A stretch of 64,000 nucleotides of DNA from an uncultured Veillonella sp. (GCF_937981445.1 NZ_CALJON010000034.1:4254-68253); one strand, 5' to 3'; shown: positions 50,929 to 59,775, counted from the first letter of the stretch. Notes: generated by a model not told the origin, from the letters alone. Program-made: numbers and translations.

Positions 50929-51969
50929 ATGAGAAAACCAAATGTAGCGATTTTAGGTGCCACTGGCGCAGTAGGACAAGAATTTATTACTTTAATTGAG
51001 GAGCGCAATTTTCCTTTTGAAAATTTAAAATTATTAGCTTCAGCTCGCTCCGCTGGCAAGGAATTAACTGTAGCCGGTAAAACCTATGTTGTGGAGGAAG
51101 CCACTCCCGAATCTTTTGAAAACATTGACATTGCTTTATTTGCAGGTGGTTCCATTTCTAAGACTTTGGCTCCTGAAGCAGTAAAGCGTGGCGCTATTGT
51201 TATCGATAACTCCAGTGCCTTTCGCATGGACCCTAATGTGCCATTAGTGGTGCCAGAAGTTAATCCAGAAGATATTGACACTCATAAAGGGATTATTGCC
51301 AATCCGAATTGTTCTACTATTATTATGGCATTAGGTTTAAAACCTTTATATGATTTATCTCGTATTAAACGTATCGTCGTAAGTACTTATCAGGCCGTGT
51401 CTGGTGCTGGTAAAGAAGGTATTGATGAACTAACTAATCAAGTGATGCAAGTTAGTAAGGGCGATAGTACAGAAGAACTAGAGGCTCATATTCTTCCTTG
51501 TGCATCTGATAAGAAACATTATCCTATTGCCTTTAATGTAATTCCTCAGATTGACGTTTTCCTTGATAATGACTATACTAAGGAAGAAATGAAAATGGTC
51601 AATGAAACACAGAAGATTTTCCATGATGAGGCCATTGAAATTGTACCTACAACGATTCGCATTCCTGTATATCGTTCACATTCTGAGTCTGTTCTTGTAG
51701 AAACAGAAGAACCTGTAAGTGTAGCTGATTTTAGAGCAGCCTGTGAGGCCTTCCCAGGACTTATTGTAAAAGATAATCCTAAAGACCAAGAATATCCAAT
51801 GCCTTTATATACATCTAATCATAATGATTGTGAAATCGGACGTATCCGCAAAGATTTATACAATGATCGAGGCATGAATTTTTGGATTGTCGGGGACCAA
51901 ATTCGCAAAGGTGCTGCTTTAAACGCATTACAAATTGCAGAATATATTATTGAAAAACAAGCATTTTAA
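50929..51969 (+). CDS. asd: Aspartate-semialdehyde dehydrogenase
   Basis: A 346-aa Asd. NADP loop ILGATGAVGQEF (8-19), active-site Cys in NPNCSTIIM, YQAVSGAGKEG, and the catalytic His in RIPVYRSHSE. It produces the branch intermediate for both DapA and the Hom encoded earlier in the window. Confidence 0.96.
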   Translation: MRKPNVAILGATGAVGQEFITLIEERNFPFENLKLLASARSAGKELTVAGKTYVVEEATPESFENIDIALFAGGSISKTLAPEAVKRGAIVIDNSSAFRMDPNVPLVVPEVNPEDIDTHKGIIANPNCSTIIMALGLKPLYDLSRIKRIVVSTYQAVSGAGKEGIDELTNQVMQVSKGDSTEELEAHILPCASDKKHYPIAFNVIPQIDVFLDNDYTKEEMKMVNETQKIFHDEAIEIVPTTIRIPVYRSHSESVLVETEEPVSVADFRAACEAFPGLIVKDNPKDQEYPMPLYTSNHNDCEIGRIRKDLYNDRGMNFWIVGDQIRKGAALNALQIAEYIIEKQAF

Positions 51970-52002
51970 TAAGCTTTTTGATTCCTATAAGGAGGTTCCT
52001 CT

Positions 52003-52887
52003 ATGAAAACCTTAGGTCGTGTACTAACTGCTATGATTACACCATTTACTGCTGACGGAGCAGTTGATTTTGATGGAGCTCTTAAATTAGCCAAGTATTT
52101 ATTAGCCAATGGGTCAGATGGTTTGATTGTTTGTGGTACTACAGGGGAAAGTCCTACCATTGATAATGAAGATAAATTAAAATTATTTAAGCTCATTGCT
52201 AGCGAATGTGGGCAGCAAGGAACTATTGTAGCTAATACAGGTTCTAATAATACGGCGCGTTCTGTGGAATTTACGGCTGCTGCCTCTAAAACTGGTGTGC
52301 ATGCGGTAATGGCTGTTGTGCCTTATTATAATAAACCTAATCAAGAAGGTTGTTATTTACATTTTAAAGCCATTGCAGAAGCTACTGACTTACCAGTCAT
52401 TGTCTATAATGTGCCAGGCCGCACTGGTGGCTCTATTACGCCAGAAACGATTGCCCGCCTTAATAAAGTGGCACCTAATATTTGTGCTGTAAAAGAAGCG
52501 AGCGGTGATATTTCAGTAGCGCAACGCATTTATCATTTATTGCCTGAAGGCTTTATGATTTATAGTGGTGATGATGCCTTAACCTTGCCAATGGTTGCTA
52601 TTGGTGGATTGGGAATTATTTCTGTAGCAGCTCATGTAGTGGGCCGTGAAATGAATGATATGTTAAAAGCCTATGAAGCAGGCGATGTAGCTTTGGCAAA
52701 AGATATTAATGAACAGTTACAGCGTGTATGTAAGGCTATGTTTGTTACTACGAATCCGATTCCTGTAAAATACGCTGTGCGCCAATTAGGTTTGCCAGCC
52801 GGTCCATATCGTTTGCCTATGTGTGAACCAAATGATAAGGAAAAATCTGTTATAGATGAAGCCATTGCGCCATATTTAAATCGTTAA
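52003..52887 (+). CDS. dapA: 4-hydroxy-tetrahydrodipicolinate synthase
   Basis: A 294-aa aldolase-class TIM barrel. GTTGESPT (about 45-52), the Tyr in PYYNKPNQEG, YNVPGRTG, and the Schiff-base Lys in AVKEASGD. Usually inhibited by lysine. AAGGAGG site. Ends the operon. Confidence 0.96.
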   Translation: MKTLGRVLTAMITPFTADGAVDFDGALKLAKYLLANGSDGLIVCGTTGESPTIDNEDKLKLFKLIASECGQQGTIVANTGSNNTARSVEFTAAASKTGVHAVMAVVPYYNKPNQEGCYLHFKAIAEATDLPVIVYNVPGRTGGSITPETIARLNKVAPNICAVKEASGDISVAQRIYHLLPEGFMIYSGDDALTLPMVAIGGLGIISVAAHVVGREMNDMLKAYEAGDVALAKDINEQLQRVCKAMFVTTNPIPVKYAVRQLGLPAGPYRLPMCEPNDKEKSVIDEAIAPYLNR

Positions 52888-52894
52888 TCCTAGG

Positions 52895-52940
52895 AACTGG
52901 AATTAACAGGAAAATAGAACTAGAATTAACAAGAAAATAT
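52895..52940. repeat. 23-bp tandem repeat after dapA
   Basis: AACTGGAATTAACAGG-type unit at 52895-52917 and its near copy at 52918-52940, with weaker AAGCA-type derivatives to about 52990. The rest of the 52888-53216 gap is terminators and AT-rich sequence. Confidence 0.65.
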
Positions 52941-53013
52941 AAGCAAAATACAATCAAAATATAAGCAAGTATAAAAAATAAGCCAGTATAGGCCAAAATA
53001 TTATCAAAAAGAA

Positions 53014-53071
53014 AAAGCGAACACTTGTTTTCTTGACCCCATAGGGGTTAAAGGAACAAGTGTTCGCTTTT
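53014..53071. terminator. Large bidirectional terminator after dapA
   Basis: A perfect 16-bp stem (53014-53029 with 53055-53070) encloses a smaller stem (53034-53040 with 53044-53050). Flanked by As and Ts. Confidence 0.88.
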
Positions 53072-53160
53072 ATATATATGGAGAAATTAATGTAAAAAAA
53101 CCTAAAATATAATGTAAAAAATAATGTAAAAAATTATACAGAAATAAAGGGTAAAATAAT

Positions 53161-53190
53161 AGAGCCTATATAAATGAATATATAAGCTCT
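53161..53190 (-). terminator. Probable terminator of lexA
   Basis: AGAGC (53161-53165) pairs with GCTCT (53186-53190), with an AT-rich inner stem. On the minus strand an AT-rich, T-containing stretch follows, 27 bp past the lexA stop. Confidence 0.4.
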
Positions 53191-53216
53191 ATGTAGAATT
53201 AATAGTAGTTAACACA

Positions 53217-53900
53217 TTAAATATGATCGCGAATGAGACCGATAACTTTACCTTCAATCTGGCAATCTTTAGTGTAAATTGGCTGAAATTCGCTATTTTC
53301 TGGTTGTAAACGGATACGATCAGCTTCACGATAGAAACGTTTTACTGTGGCTTCATCATCAATGCGAGCTACTACAATATCGCCATTATTAGCTGTAGAT
53401 TGGTTGCGAACGATGAGTAAATCGCCTTCGAACATGCCAATATCGCGCATAGATTCGCCTCTAACGCGCAATAGGAAGCATTCCGAATTGCCAATTAAAG
53501 ATAGAGGAAGGGGCACCGTAGACTCTTGGTTTTGAATTGCTGTAACAGGGAGGCCAGCTTGTACTGTGCCAATGAGAGGTACAACGCGAAGCTTGGATTG
53601 CATCATTTCAAATGTATCAGAAGAGGTGACTTGATTATCTTCTGATTTGGCAACTGGGGGTACATATTTTTGTTTCATACCGACTACAGTGATGGAGCGA
53701 TTTTTATTAATATCGCGTTTAATATAGCCAAAACGCTCTAATGTATTGAGATGACTTTGCACTGTAGATGTAGAGCTTAAGCCCATATAGTTGCAGATTT
53801 CGCGCACGCTAGGGCAGCGATACTTTGTCTGTAAAGACTCAGTAATATATTCTAAAATACGTTTTTGTTTGGGATTAATATCAGTTGCTGGTCGTCTCAA
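53217..53900 (-). CDS. lexA: LexA repressor
   Basis: A 227-aa LexA. N-terminal winged HTH (PSVREICNYMGLSSTSTVQSHLNTLE, 30-55), cleavage site Ala115-Gly116 in GTVQAGLP, catalytic Ser150 (GESM) and Lys187 (TVKRF). The linker (75-105) is longer than usual. RecA-stimulated self-cleavage should derepress SOS genes. Its promoter region is filled with CGAACATTT-type sites. Confidence 0.96.
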   Translation of the reverse strand: MRRPATDINPKQKRILEYITESLQTKYRCPSVREICNYMGLSSTSTVQSHLNTLERFGYIKRDINKNRSITVVGMKQKYVPPVAKSEDNQVTSSDTFEMMQSKLRVVPLIGTVQAGLPVTAIQNQESTVPLPLSLIGNSECFLLRVRGESMRDIGMFEGDLLIVRNQSTANNGDIVVARIDDEATVKRFYREADRIRLQPENSEFQPIYTKDCQIEGKVIGLIRDHI

Positions 53901-54003
53901 GGGGAAAACCTCTCATTCATAAAAAAAGAACAAAAATACTTATATATGGATACATAGTAAAAATATAGTATTACTATTATAACAAACTATTTAACTTAAT
54001 ACT

Positions 54004-54033
54004 ATTATAATTCGAACATTTAAAGATTGTCAA
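54004..54033 (-). promoter_or_regulatory. lexA promoter with LexA half-site
   Basis: Minus strand: TTGACA (54028-54033), 18-bp spacer, TATAAT (54004-54009). CGAACATTT (54013-54021) lies within the spacer, and an inverted copy AAATGTTCG lies at 54036-54044. Confidence 0.78.
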
Positions 54034-54053
54034 ATAAATGTTCGAAAAATAAC

Positions 54054-54083
54054 TTGACCGAACATTTATTCGCGTGTTATAAT
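54054..54083 (+). promoter_or_regulatory. Promoter of the yneA-like gene with overlapping LexA box
   Basis: TTGACC (54054-54059), 18-bp spacer, TATAAT (54078-54083). A near-consensus LexA box, CGAACATTTATTCG (54059-54072), fills the spacer. A further half site AAATGTTCG lies at 54114-54122. Clear SOS control. Confidence 0.82.
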
Positions 54084-54212
54084 TTGCTTGTAAGAGAACA
54101 TACATACTACACTAAATGTTCGATATTACTATTTAAGTTACTATTAATAGCAACTGGTTTTAAGAGATTTTGTTAGGATTTAGGGATATATAGAATATGT
54201 GAGGCGAGTACA

Positions 54213-54524
54213 ATGAAAAGAGATTTTATTATTGCATTAGGTATGTGTTTGACTTTATTAGTAGGCTTTTTTACATCCACTACAAATGCTGAATTAGATG
54301 TACATAATGTAAAGATTGTGACTGTAAAATCAGGCGACACATTATGGGACATTGCATCAGCTAATTCAACTAATGATATTGATGTGCGTGAAATGATTCA
54401 TGCCATGAAAGAGTTAAACCAACTTGATGAGTCAGTAACATTAGAACCTGGTAGTACCTTGAAAATTCCTACCATTCAAACAAATGATGGTCAAGCATCT
54501 CATTACGTGGCCACCAAGGAATAA
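54213..54524 (+). CDS. YneA-like SOS cell-division suppressor (LysM protein)
   Basis: A 103-aa protein. An N-terminal transmembrane or signal helix (residues 6-25) is followed by a LysM domain (VKSGDTLWDIAS, then LEPGSTLKIPT). Architecture, size and divergent placement next to lexA match Bacillus YneA, which blocks division at the septum during DNA damage. RBS GAGGCGAG before the ATG. Sequence similarity outside LysM cannot be judged, so orthology is inferred from context. Confidence 0.8.
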   Translation: MKRDFIIALGMCLTLLVGFFTSTTNAELDVHNVKIVTVKSGDTLWDIASANSTNDIDVREMIHAMKELNQLDESVTLEPGSTLKIPTIQTNDGQASHYVATKE

Positions 54525-54649
54525 TTAACAATATAGACTCGATACATAATAAAACGATTTTTCCTTAACTGATTATAATCAATTAAGCGTTATATACAGT
54601 AAGATCACTCCCGATTTGCACTGTTTATATATACAACTGAATAGAAAAA

Positions 54650-54682
54650 GGAATTCACAAGCGGCTTGTGGATTCCTTTTTT
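54650..54682. terminator. Bidirectional terminator between the yneA-like gene and the recombinase
   Basis: 12-bp stem (54650-54661 with 54665-54676, one G-T pair), loop CGG, As before and Ts after. Confidence 0.85.
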
Positions 54683-54698
54683 GTTTTATTTTGTTGTA

Positions 54699-55694
54699 TT
54701 AACGCCTTTGTTTAAAAATCGTATTAATGGCATTATTTTCAAAGCGGCTGGCCTCATTAATATAGCGTCGTACCATATTAACACTATGATGGCGTGTTTG
54801 TCGCATAATATTACGTTCTTCCACGCCAAAGGCGGCTGCTGTAGTAGCAAAACCATGACGAAGGCTATGGGCGCCATACATTTGAGGGTCAAGACCAATT
54901 AGGCTGACATATTTTTTTACAATCTCAGCAATGCTCTTATCACTAATAGCTGTTTTGCGTAAGGTCATTTTCTTCGTAAAACCTCTGAAAATTGGACCAC
55001 TTTTAATACCATAATACCGGAGCCACTCCTTGAGGGCCCTTACAGCGCAAAATTCAGCGTTTTCTATATAAGGGATGGCTACAACGGCACCTTGGCCTTC
55101 TTGGTCGGCTTTTGAAGCTTCCACAAAGATTTCCATACCTTGAGGAGAGAAGCTCAGATTTTCTACCTCAATAGCGCTTAATTCGCTGCGTCTAAAGGCG
55201 CCCATAAAGCCTACGAGTAAAATAGCTTTATCGCGGAGCTTAACTATAGGATCTAAGTCTAATGAATCCATCTCTTCAAATATATCTTCTAAATCTTCTA
55301 ATAAAATAGGCGTTTTACCTTGCTGATAGGTCCCTTTTAAGCGGCGTATGCCACGTAGGGCTGATTTAACTAAAGAAGACTTACAGGGATTATCAGGTAT
55401 GCCAGAGGCGTTAAAGTTTTCTGAAATAGCGCTAATACGACGTGATATAGTATTGGCTTTAGCATTGTCGGCTAAATCATTAATGTAGTTAGCAATAGTT
55501 TCAGGCGTAGCTGGAAATGCTATGGTTTTATTTAGTTCACACCAATATACAAAATCATCCCAGTCAGATTCATAGGCATTGATTGTATTTTCTGATTTTG
55601 ATAGTAAAATGCTTTGTTTAGCTTTCTGTGAGAGTTTGGAGCTAGCCATAAGTATTTCGTTGTCACGCAAGTAGAAATGCTTGTTAGAGGCCAA
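54699..55694 (-). CDS. Tyrosine recombinase (XerC/D or phage-integrase family)
   Basis: A 331-aa protein. SAM-like core-binding domain (25-120), then a catalytic domain with Arg168 (GAFRRSEL), Lys195, His276-x-x-Arg279 (HSLRHG), His303 (RHHS) and nucleophile Tyr311 (RRYI). All residues are present, so it should be active. The start is TTG, 8 nt after AAAGGGGG. No phage or transposon genes flank it. A long inverted repeat and a 13-bp palindrome lie just upstream. It may act in dimer resolution, integration or local inversion. Confidence 0.88.
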   Translation of the reverse strand: MASNKHFYLRDNEILMASSKLSQKAKQSILLSKSENTINAYESDWDDFVYWCELNKTIAFPATPETIANYINDLADNAKANTISRRISAISENFNASGIPDNPCKSSLVKSALRGIRRLKGTYQQGKTPILLEDLEDIFEEMDSLDLDPIVKLRDKAILLVGFMGAFRRSELSAIEVENLSFSPQGMEIFVEASKADQEGQGAVVAIPYIENAEFCAVRALKEWLRYYGIKSGPIFRGFTKKMTLRKTAISDKSIAEIVKKYVSLIGLDPQMYGAHSLRHGFATTAAAFGVEERNIMRQTRHHSVNMVRRYINEASRFENNAINTIFKQRR

Positions 55695-55726
55695 AATAGG
55701 AGCCCCCTTTCATTTTTATATAAAAA

Positions 55727-55761
55727 ATTACTTCCGATAATATATCGTTATCGGAAGTAAT
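55727..55761. repeat. 13-bp perfect inverted repeat upstream of the recombinase
   Basis: ATTACTTCCGATA (55727-55739) and its exact complement TATCGGAAGTAAT (55749-55761) are separated by 9 bp. It may be a regulator or recombinase site, or a terminator for the dehydrogenase side. Confidence 0.6.
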
Positions 55762-55768
55762 TATATCA

Positions 55769-55807
55769 TAGGACCTAAGGTAAGTCAAATTGACCTACCT
55801 AGACCTA
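55769..55807. repeat. Imperfect 18-20-bp inverted repeat next to the recombinase gene
   Basis: TAGGACCTAAGGTAAGTCAA (55769-55788) faces TTGACCTACCTAGACCTA (55790-55807). The arms meet almost at the centre, like a recombinase crossover site, and the GACCTA motif repeats. Confidence 0.45.
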
Positions 55808-55826
55808 TTAGTATAATCAAAGATTA

Positions 55827-58649
55827 CTATTGTTTTTTAGAAGCACAACGATCTAATAAGTAGGCAATGCTTACAAATGGGATGCCACCATTTTCGCCAA
55901 GACCAATTTCACAGGTAGAACTGGAGCTTACGCCTAAGGTACAGCCATAGGATTTAATTTCTGCCGCTAAATCCTTGGTAGCACATTTATTAAGTTCTGG
56001 TGTAAAGAAACCTTTTTGACCAGCAAAACCATCACAGGCAAAGGATTTAATATTGAATACTTTATCCGTACATGCACGAGCTAAGTTTTCAATGTATTGC
56101 TGTTTGCCCAAAGTTTTAATCTTACATTGTTTATGTACAATAACAGATTCGTCACATTTCTTAATATCTAAGTTTGGCAAAATCGTATATAAGAATTCAG
56201 AAATATCTAAAATCTTAAGGCCTTCAATATGACGGAATGCATGGTTGAAGCAAGCGGAATGGTCAATTACGATTGGATAAATGCCACCTTCACTCGCTTT
56301 GGTTAGCGCTTCAGTAAGATCTGCTAAGGCTTTTTTATCAATTTCTTCATAATTTTCAAAGCTTAGACCACAGCAGAGATTTTCAATATGAGGTGGATAA
56401 ATTACATTATACCCTGCTTTATCGCAAAGGCTTTCAAACACTTGTTGAATGCTTCTCGTATCATCATATCCTTGGTTCTGACGGAAGGCACGATTAGCAC
56501 AAGTACTGAAGTATACTACATTCTTTTGGTACTTAGGATTGCGTTTAGTTCGCAATGTATATGTATTAGCCTTAGGCATAGTTTTTGGTACATAAGGTGT
56601 TAGACCTGTTAATTTATGGGCATCTTCACTAATTTTTGCAAGTAATGTTTTAGTAGCCACTTTACCAGCTGCACCACCAAGCGTTACGCCTACCTTAGCG
56701 GCTTTAATGGTAGTATTGAAATTATTGTAAATCGCATGAGCGAGTCCGCGACCTGCTGGATCTATCTTGCGCAAAGATAATGCGATTTGTGCTGTATCGA
56801 TGCCTAGTGGACATAATTGAGAACACATGGAGCATGCTGCACAGGTGTCAACACCATAATATTCATAGCCCTTTTTGAGCTCCGCTGCCATAGCTGTATT
56901 GCCTTCTTTTAAGAGGCGTTTTTCTTCACGTAATAAGGAAATACGTTGACGAGGTGTTAATGTTAAATTACGACTTGGACAATTCTTTTCACAGAAACCA
57001 CATTCCATACACATATTGAACAATGGGTCAATATCGCTCATAGCTTTTAGGTTTTTCTTATATACATCAGGGTCATCTGTAATAATTACATCTGGATTTA
57101 ATAAGCCCTGAGGGTCGAAGATTTCTTTAATGCGACGGTTTACTGCGTACGCTTTTTTGCCCCATTCCATTTCTACGAAAGGTGCCACCATGCGGCCCGT
57201 ACCATGTTCTGCTTTAATAGAGCCTTCTACACCAGCTACACGTTCCGCCATTTCTTTTACGAGACCAGCGAAATTATCCATTTCTTTTTGTTCGTTAAAG
57301 TTTGGTGTAATGATGAAATGCACATTACCACTTAGAGCGTGACCAAAGATAATGCCACTGTCAACAAAATCGTATTTGTGGAATAAATCTGTAATCATTT
57401 CTATGCCATCAGTGAAGTCTTCGATTTTAAAGCATACATCTTCAGTAATAACTGTTGTACCAGGACGGCGAAGACCGGCTGCAATTGGCAATAAACCTTT
57501 GCGGATAACCCACCAGCTATTGTATTCAGAGGCATCTTTAGAATATAGACTTGGAATGGCTGTTGGAATATCCTTTAACTGCTCTTTAATATAGGCGAGG
57601 TTTGCATCTAAGGTTGCTTCATCATTGCTTTCTGATTGGAATAAAATACAGCTAGTTCCTTCTGGAACATGGCGAACAAAGCTTGGTACTTCAGGCAATT
57701 GCTGTACACTCTTAAGACTTAAGTAGTCCATCATTTCAGCTGCCACTACTCGTTCACGGCCCATGCCAGCAAGAGCTACTACAGCACGAGAAGCATCATT
57801 TAATTTTTCAAAGAATAAGAGACCGCAGCCTTTGAATTTAGCGTCATCTACGCAATTATAAGTTACTTCGCTTACAAAGCCTAATGTACCTTCACTGCCT
57901 ATGAAAATATGATTTAATATATCAGTAATAGTTTCGAAATCAACTAAGGTGTTGATGCTGTAGCCAGTGGTATTTTTAATTTTGTATTTGCGTCGAATTA
58001 AATCTACTAATTCGGGGTCTTCCATAATATGGTTGCGAAGACCTAAAATTTCATTTACCATATCTTGATGGGTTTGTAAGAAGCTTTTAACACTGGCTTC
58101 GTTCCCAGTATCAAGAACGGTGCCATCAGCTAAGATAACACGCAATGAGCGAATTGTTTGATAAGAGTTTTGCGCCGTGCCACAACACATGCCACTGGAG
58201 TTGTTATTTAAAATCCCCCCTACTAAGGCAGTTGCTAATGTAGCAGGATCTGGGCCTATTTTTTTGCCATATTTGGCTAATGCATCATTGGCATCAATAC
58301 CAATAACGCCACAAGCTAGGCGGATGGCATTGCCGTCTTCAAGTACTGTTACATCTTTAAAGCCATCATTAGCTACGATAAGTACATCTTCTGAAGAACA
58401 TTGACCGGATAAAGAGCTCCCTGCAGCTCTAAATGTTACTGGCGTGCCACAGCGATTGGCTAACAGCACTAATTGAATCACTTCTGCTTCAGTATGTGCC
58501 TTCACCACTACTTTGGGTAAATAACTATAGCAAGATGCGTCAATCCCATACGCATAGCGCAACAAATAATCTGTAAATACTCGATCAGGACAAATTTTCT
58601 TTGCTTCTATTACAAATGTGTTGTAATCTTTTCTCAATACCATACCCAT
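55827..58649 (-). CDS. FAD-binding and Fe-S oxidoreductase, probable D-lactate dehydrogenase
   Basis: A 940-aa fusion. An N-terminal PCMH/FAD domain (TFRAAGSSLSGQ, GGILNNNSSGM) and GlcD-like C-cap come first, then a 4Fe-4S ferredoxin domain (CMECGFCEKNC and CAACSMCSQLCPLG) and a C-terminal CCG domain (CCGLSFENYEE). This is the large D-lactate or D-2-hydroxyacid dehydrogenase type, which oxidises lactate to pyruvate and passes electrons to quinone or other carriers. It fits a lactate-fermenting anaerobe. AGGAGG precedes the ATG by 10 nt. Glycolate is an alternative substrate. Confidence 0.88.
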   Translation of the reverse strand: MGMVLRKDYNTFVIEAKKICPDRVFTDYLLRYAYGIDASCYSYLPKVVVKAHTEAEVIQLVLLANRCGTPVTFRAAGSSLSGQCSSEDVLIVANDGFKDVTVLEDGNAIRLACGVIGIDANDALAKYGKKIGPDPATLATALVGGILNNNSSGMCCGTAQNSYQTIRSLRVILADGTVLDTGNEASVKSFLQTHQDMVNEILGLRNHIMEDPELVDLIRRKYKIKNTTGYSINTLVDFETITDILNHIFIGSEGTLGFVSEVTYNCVDDAKFKGCGLLFFEKLNDASRAVVALAGMGRERVVAAEMMDYLSLKSVQQLPEVPSFVRHVPEGTSCILFQSESNDEATLDANLAYIKEQLKDIPTAIPSLYSKDASEYNSWWVIRKGLLPIAAGLRRPGTTVITEDVCFKIEDFTDGIEMITDLFHKYDFVDSGIIFGHALSGNVHFIITPNFNEQKEMDNFAGLVKEMAERVAGVEGSIKAEHGTGRMVAPFVEMEWGKKAYAVNRRIKEIFDPQGLLNPDVIITDDPDVYKKNLKAMSDIDPLFNMCMECGFCEKNCPSRNLTLTPRQRISLLREEKRLLKEGNTAMAAELKKGYEYYGVDTCAACSMCSQLCPLGIDTAQIALSLRKIDPAGRGLAHAIYNNFNTTIKAAKVGVTLGGAAGKVATKTLLAKISEDAHKLTGLTPYVPKTMPKANTYTLRTKRNPKYQKNVVYFSTCANRAFRQNQGYDDTRSIQQVFESLCDKAGYNVIYPPHIENLCCGLSFENYEEIDKKALADLTEALTKASEGGIYPIVIDHSACFNHAFRHIEGLKILDISEFLYTILPNLDIKKCDESVIVHKQCKIKTLGKQQYIENLARACTDKVFNIKSFACDGFAGQKGFFTPELNKCATKDLAAEIKSYGCTLGVSSSSTCEIGLGENGGIPFVSIAYLLDRCASKKQ

Positions 58650-58693
58650 CAGTTTAGGACCTCCTAGTATTTACTACCTATACATCACTTAGA

Positions 58694-58751
58694 TGTTACC
58701 CAAATGGTAATCTATTAAGTTAAGAATAGCATACTATATAATCAATGTAAA
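58694..58751 (-). promoter_or_regulatory. Promoter and possible operator of the lactate dehydrogenase gene
   Basis: Minus strand: TTTACA (58746-58751), 17-bp spacer, TATTCT (58723-58728). Downstream of the start site, TTACC-CAAAT-GGTAA (58696-58710) is a clean dyad, the form of a FadR/LldR-type operator. Confidence 0.45.
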
Positions 58752-58973
58752 TTAAAATTGGGCTTTATTTATCATGGTTTTATAATTAGTATATGACTCA
58801 TGCTAGGATGGTTTATTATCACTTATGAGAATACATTTTCGAATATTATAATGAGTGTATGACATTTTACAAGATAGCTATTACAAGGTATAATTAGATG
58901 ATATGGTAAGATTGAAAAAAACACATACACAGCCATAGACTTTACGTCCCTAGAAATTATGGTTATAGGTAAT

Positions 58974-59108
58974 ACTTAAGAGCTATAAGAGATCACAAAA
59001 ACTTCAGATCTATAGCAGATAGCAAAGACTTAAGAGCCATAACAGATAGTAAAGACGTAAGAGCTATAGCAAATAGTAAAGACTCAAGATTTATAACAAT
59101 ATGGTGAT
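58974..59108. repeat. Five 27-bp tandem repeats upstream of the SpeD-like gene
   Basis: Units start ACT(T/C)AAGA or ACGTAAGA at 58974, 59001, 59028, 59055 and 59082, all exactly 27 bp apart, with AGCTATAGCAGATAGTAAAG-like bodies. They are non-coding in any convincing frame. The rest of the 58650-59153 spacer carries only the promoter and dyad noted and AT-rich sequence. Confidence 0.88.
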
Positions 59109-59153
59109 TGCTGGTTGTGTTAGATATAATATGATGAAAGTAGGTGGCCTTCA

Positions 59154-59774
59154 GTGGCAAATTCAGTGGGAACTCATTTATTAATAGATTTATATGCATG
59201 TTTAGAGGAAGCGGTAAGCTCCCCTGTTATGATTCAAGAAAGTGTGACTAATGCCTTAGAAGCAGCTAAGCAACCGGTTGATGAAATAAGTTGCCAAGTA
59301 TTAGATAATGAAATTATATTATTTGCTATGGCACATCGCTGTCATATAATTGTCCATACTTATCCTGATATGGGCTATGCTGCCGTTGATATTTATACTT
59401 TTGGTATTCCTTTACAAGCTACTCTTATTATGCGCGAATTAAAGCAATCCTTAGGGGCTGAACGGGTTAAAGCAACGAGTGTAAATCGTGGTGATTTTGG
59501 TTCGCTGCGCGATATGAAGCCTCGTAAGAAAACCTCTCTCTCTGCGTTAGCACGGGTAACAAGAACGCGCTTACGCCTTCAAGAAACGGGTACTAAATTG
59601 CGCTCTAAAGGCGCCAAAGTGTTTAAGGTCATAGCTAAGAAAAATACGGGCTCTCAGGCTATGCATTCAGAACCTATGTCCTCCTCTACCAATAAAATAT
59701 CTGAAAGTACCAATAATATATCTGGCAGTACAAATAACATGTCTCGTACTACTGATGGTACAGAATCTAGATAG
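59154..59774 (+). CDS. SpeD-family (AdoMet decarboxylase) homologue, probable non-canonical or pseudoenzyme
   Basis: A 206-aa protein; the first 115 residues match bacterial class 1B SpeD (GTHLLIDLYAC, HTYPDMGYAAVDIYTFG, SVNRGDFGS). Pyruvoyl chemistry is disrupted. By alignment, the processing pair Glu62-Ser63 is Arg62-Cys63 and the catalytic Cys83 is Phe83. His68 is kept. Normal self-cleavage at Ser63 should not occur. A 90-residue basic, then Ser/Thr/Asn-rich tail ends in repeats (SESTNNI, SGSTNNM). The start is GTG with AGGTGG 6 nt upstream. SpeE is not adjacent. Confidence 0.72.
   Translation: MANSVGTHLLIDLYACLEEAVSSPVMIQESVTNALEAAKQPVDEISCQVLDNEIILFAMAHRCHIIVHTYPDMGYAAVDIYTFGIPLQATLIMRELKQSLGAERVKATSVNRGDFGSLRDMKPRKKTSLSALARVTRTRLRLQETGTKLRSKGAKVFKVIAKKNTGSQAMHSEPMSSSTNKISESTNNISGSTNNMSRTTDGTESR
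59680..59763 (+). repeat. About four 21-bp units in the tail of the SpeD-like gene
   Basis: Units encode SSSTNKI, SESTNNI, SGSTNNM and SRTTDG; in frame at the 3' end of the gene. Confidence 0.75.
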
Positions 59775-59775
59775 G

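Noticed and set aside
53014..53070. LexA box CGAACACTTGTTT downstream of dapA
   Set aside because: It lies in the arms of a perfect 16-bp terminator stem, far from a promoter, and the second half does not match.
58993..59199. Minus-strand ORF with 9-aa Leu/Ser repeats
   Set aside because: It is the translation of the 27-bp tandem repeat (a multiple of 3, so the frame stays open) and has no ribosome-binding site.
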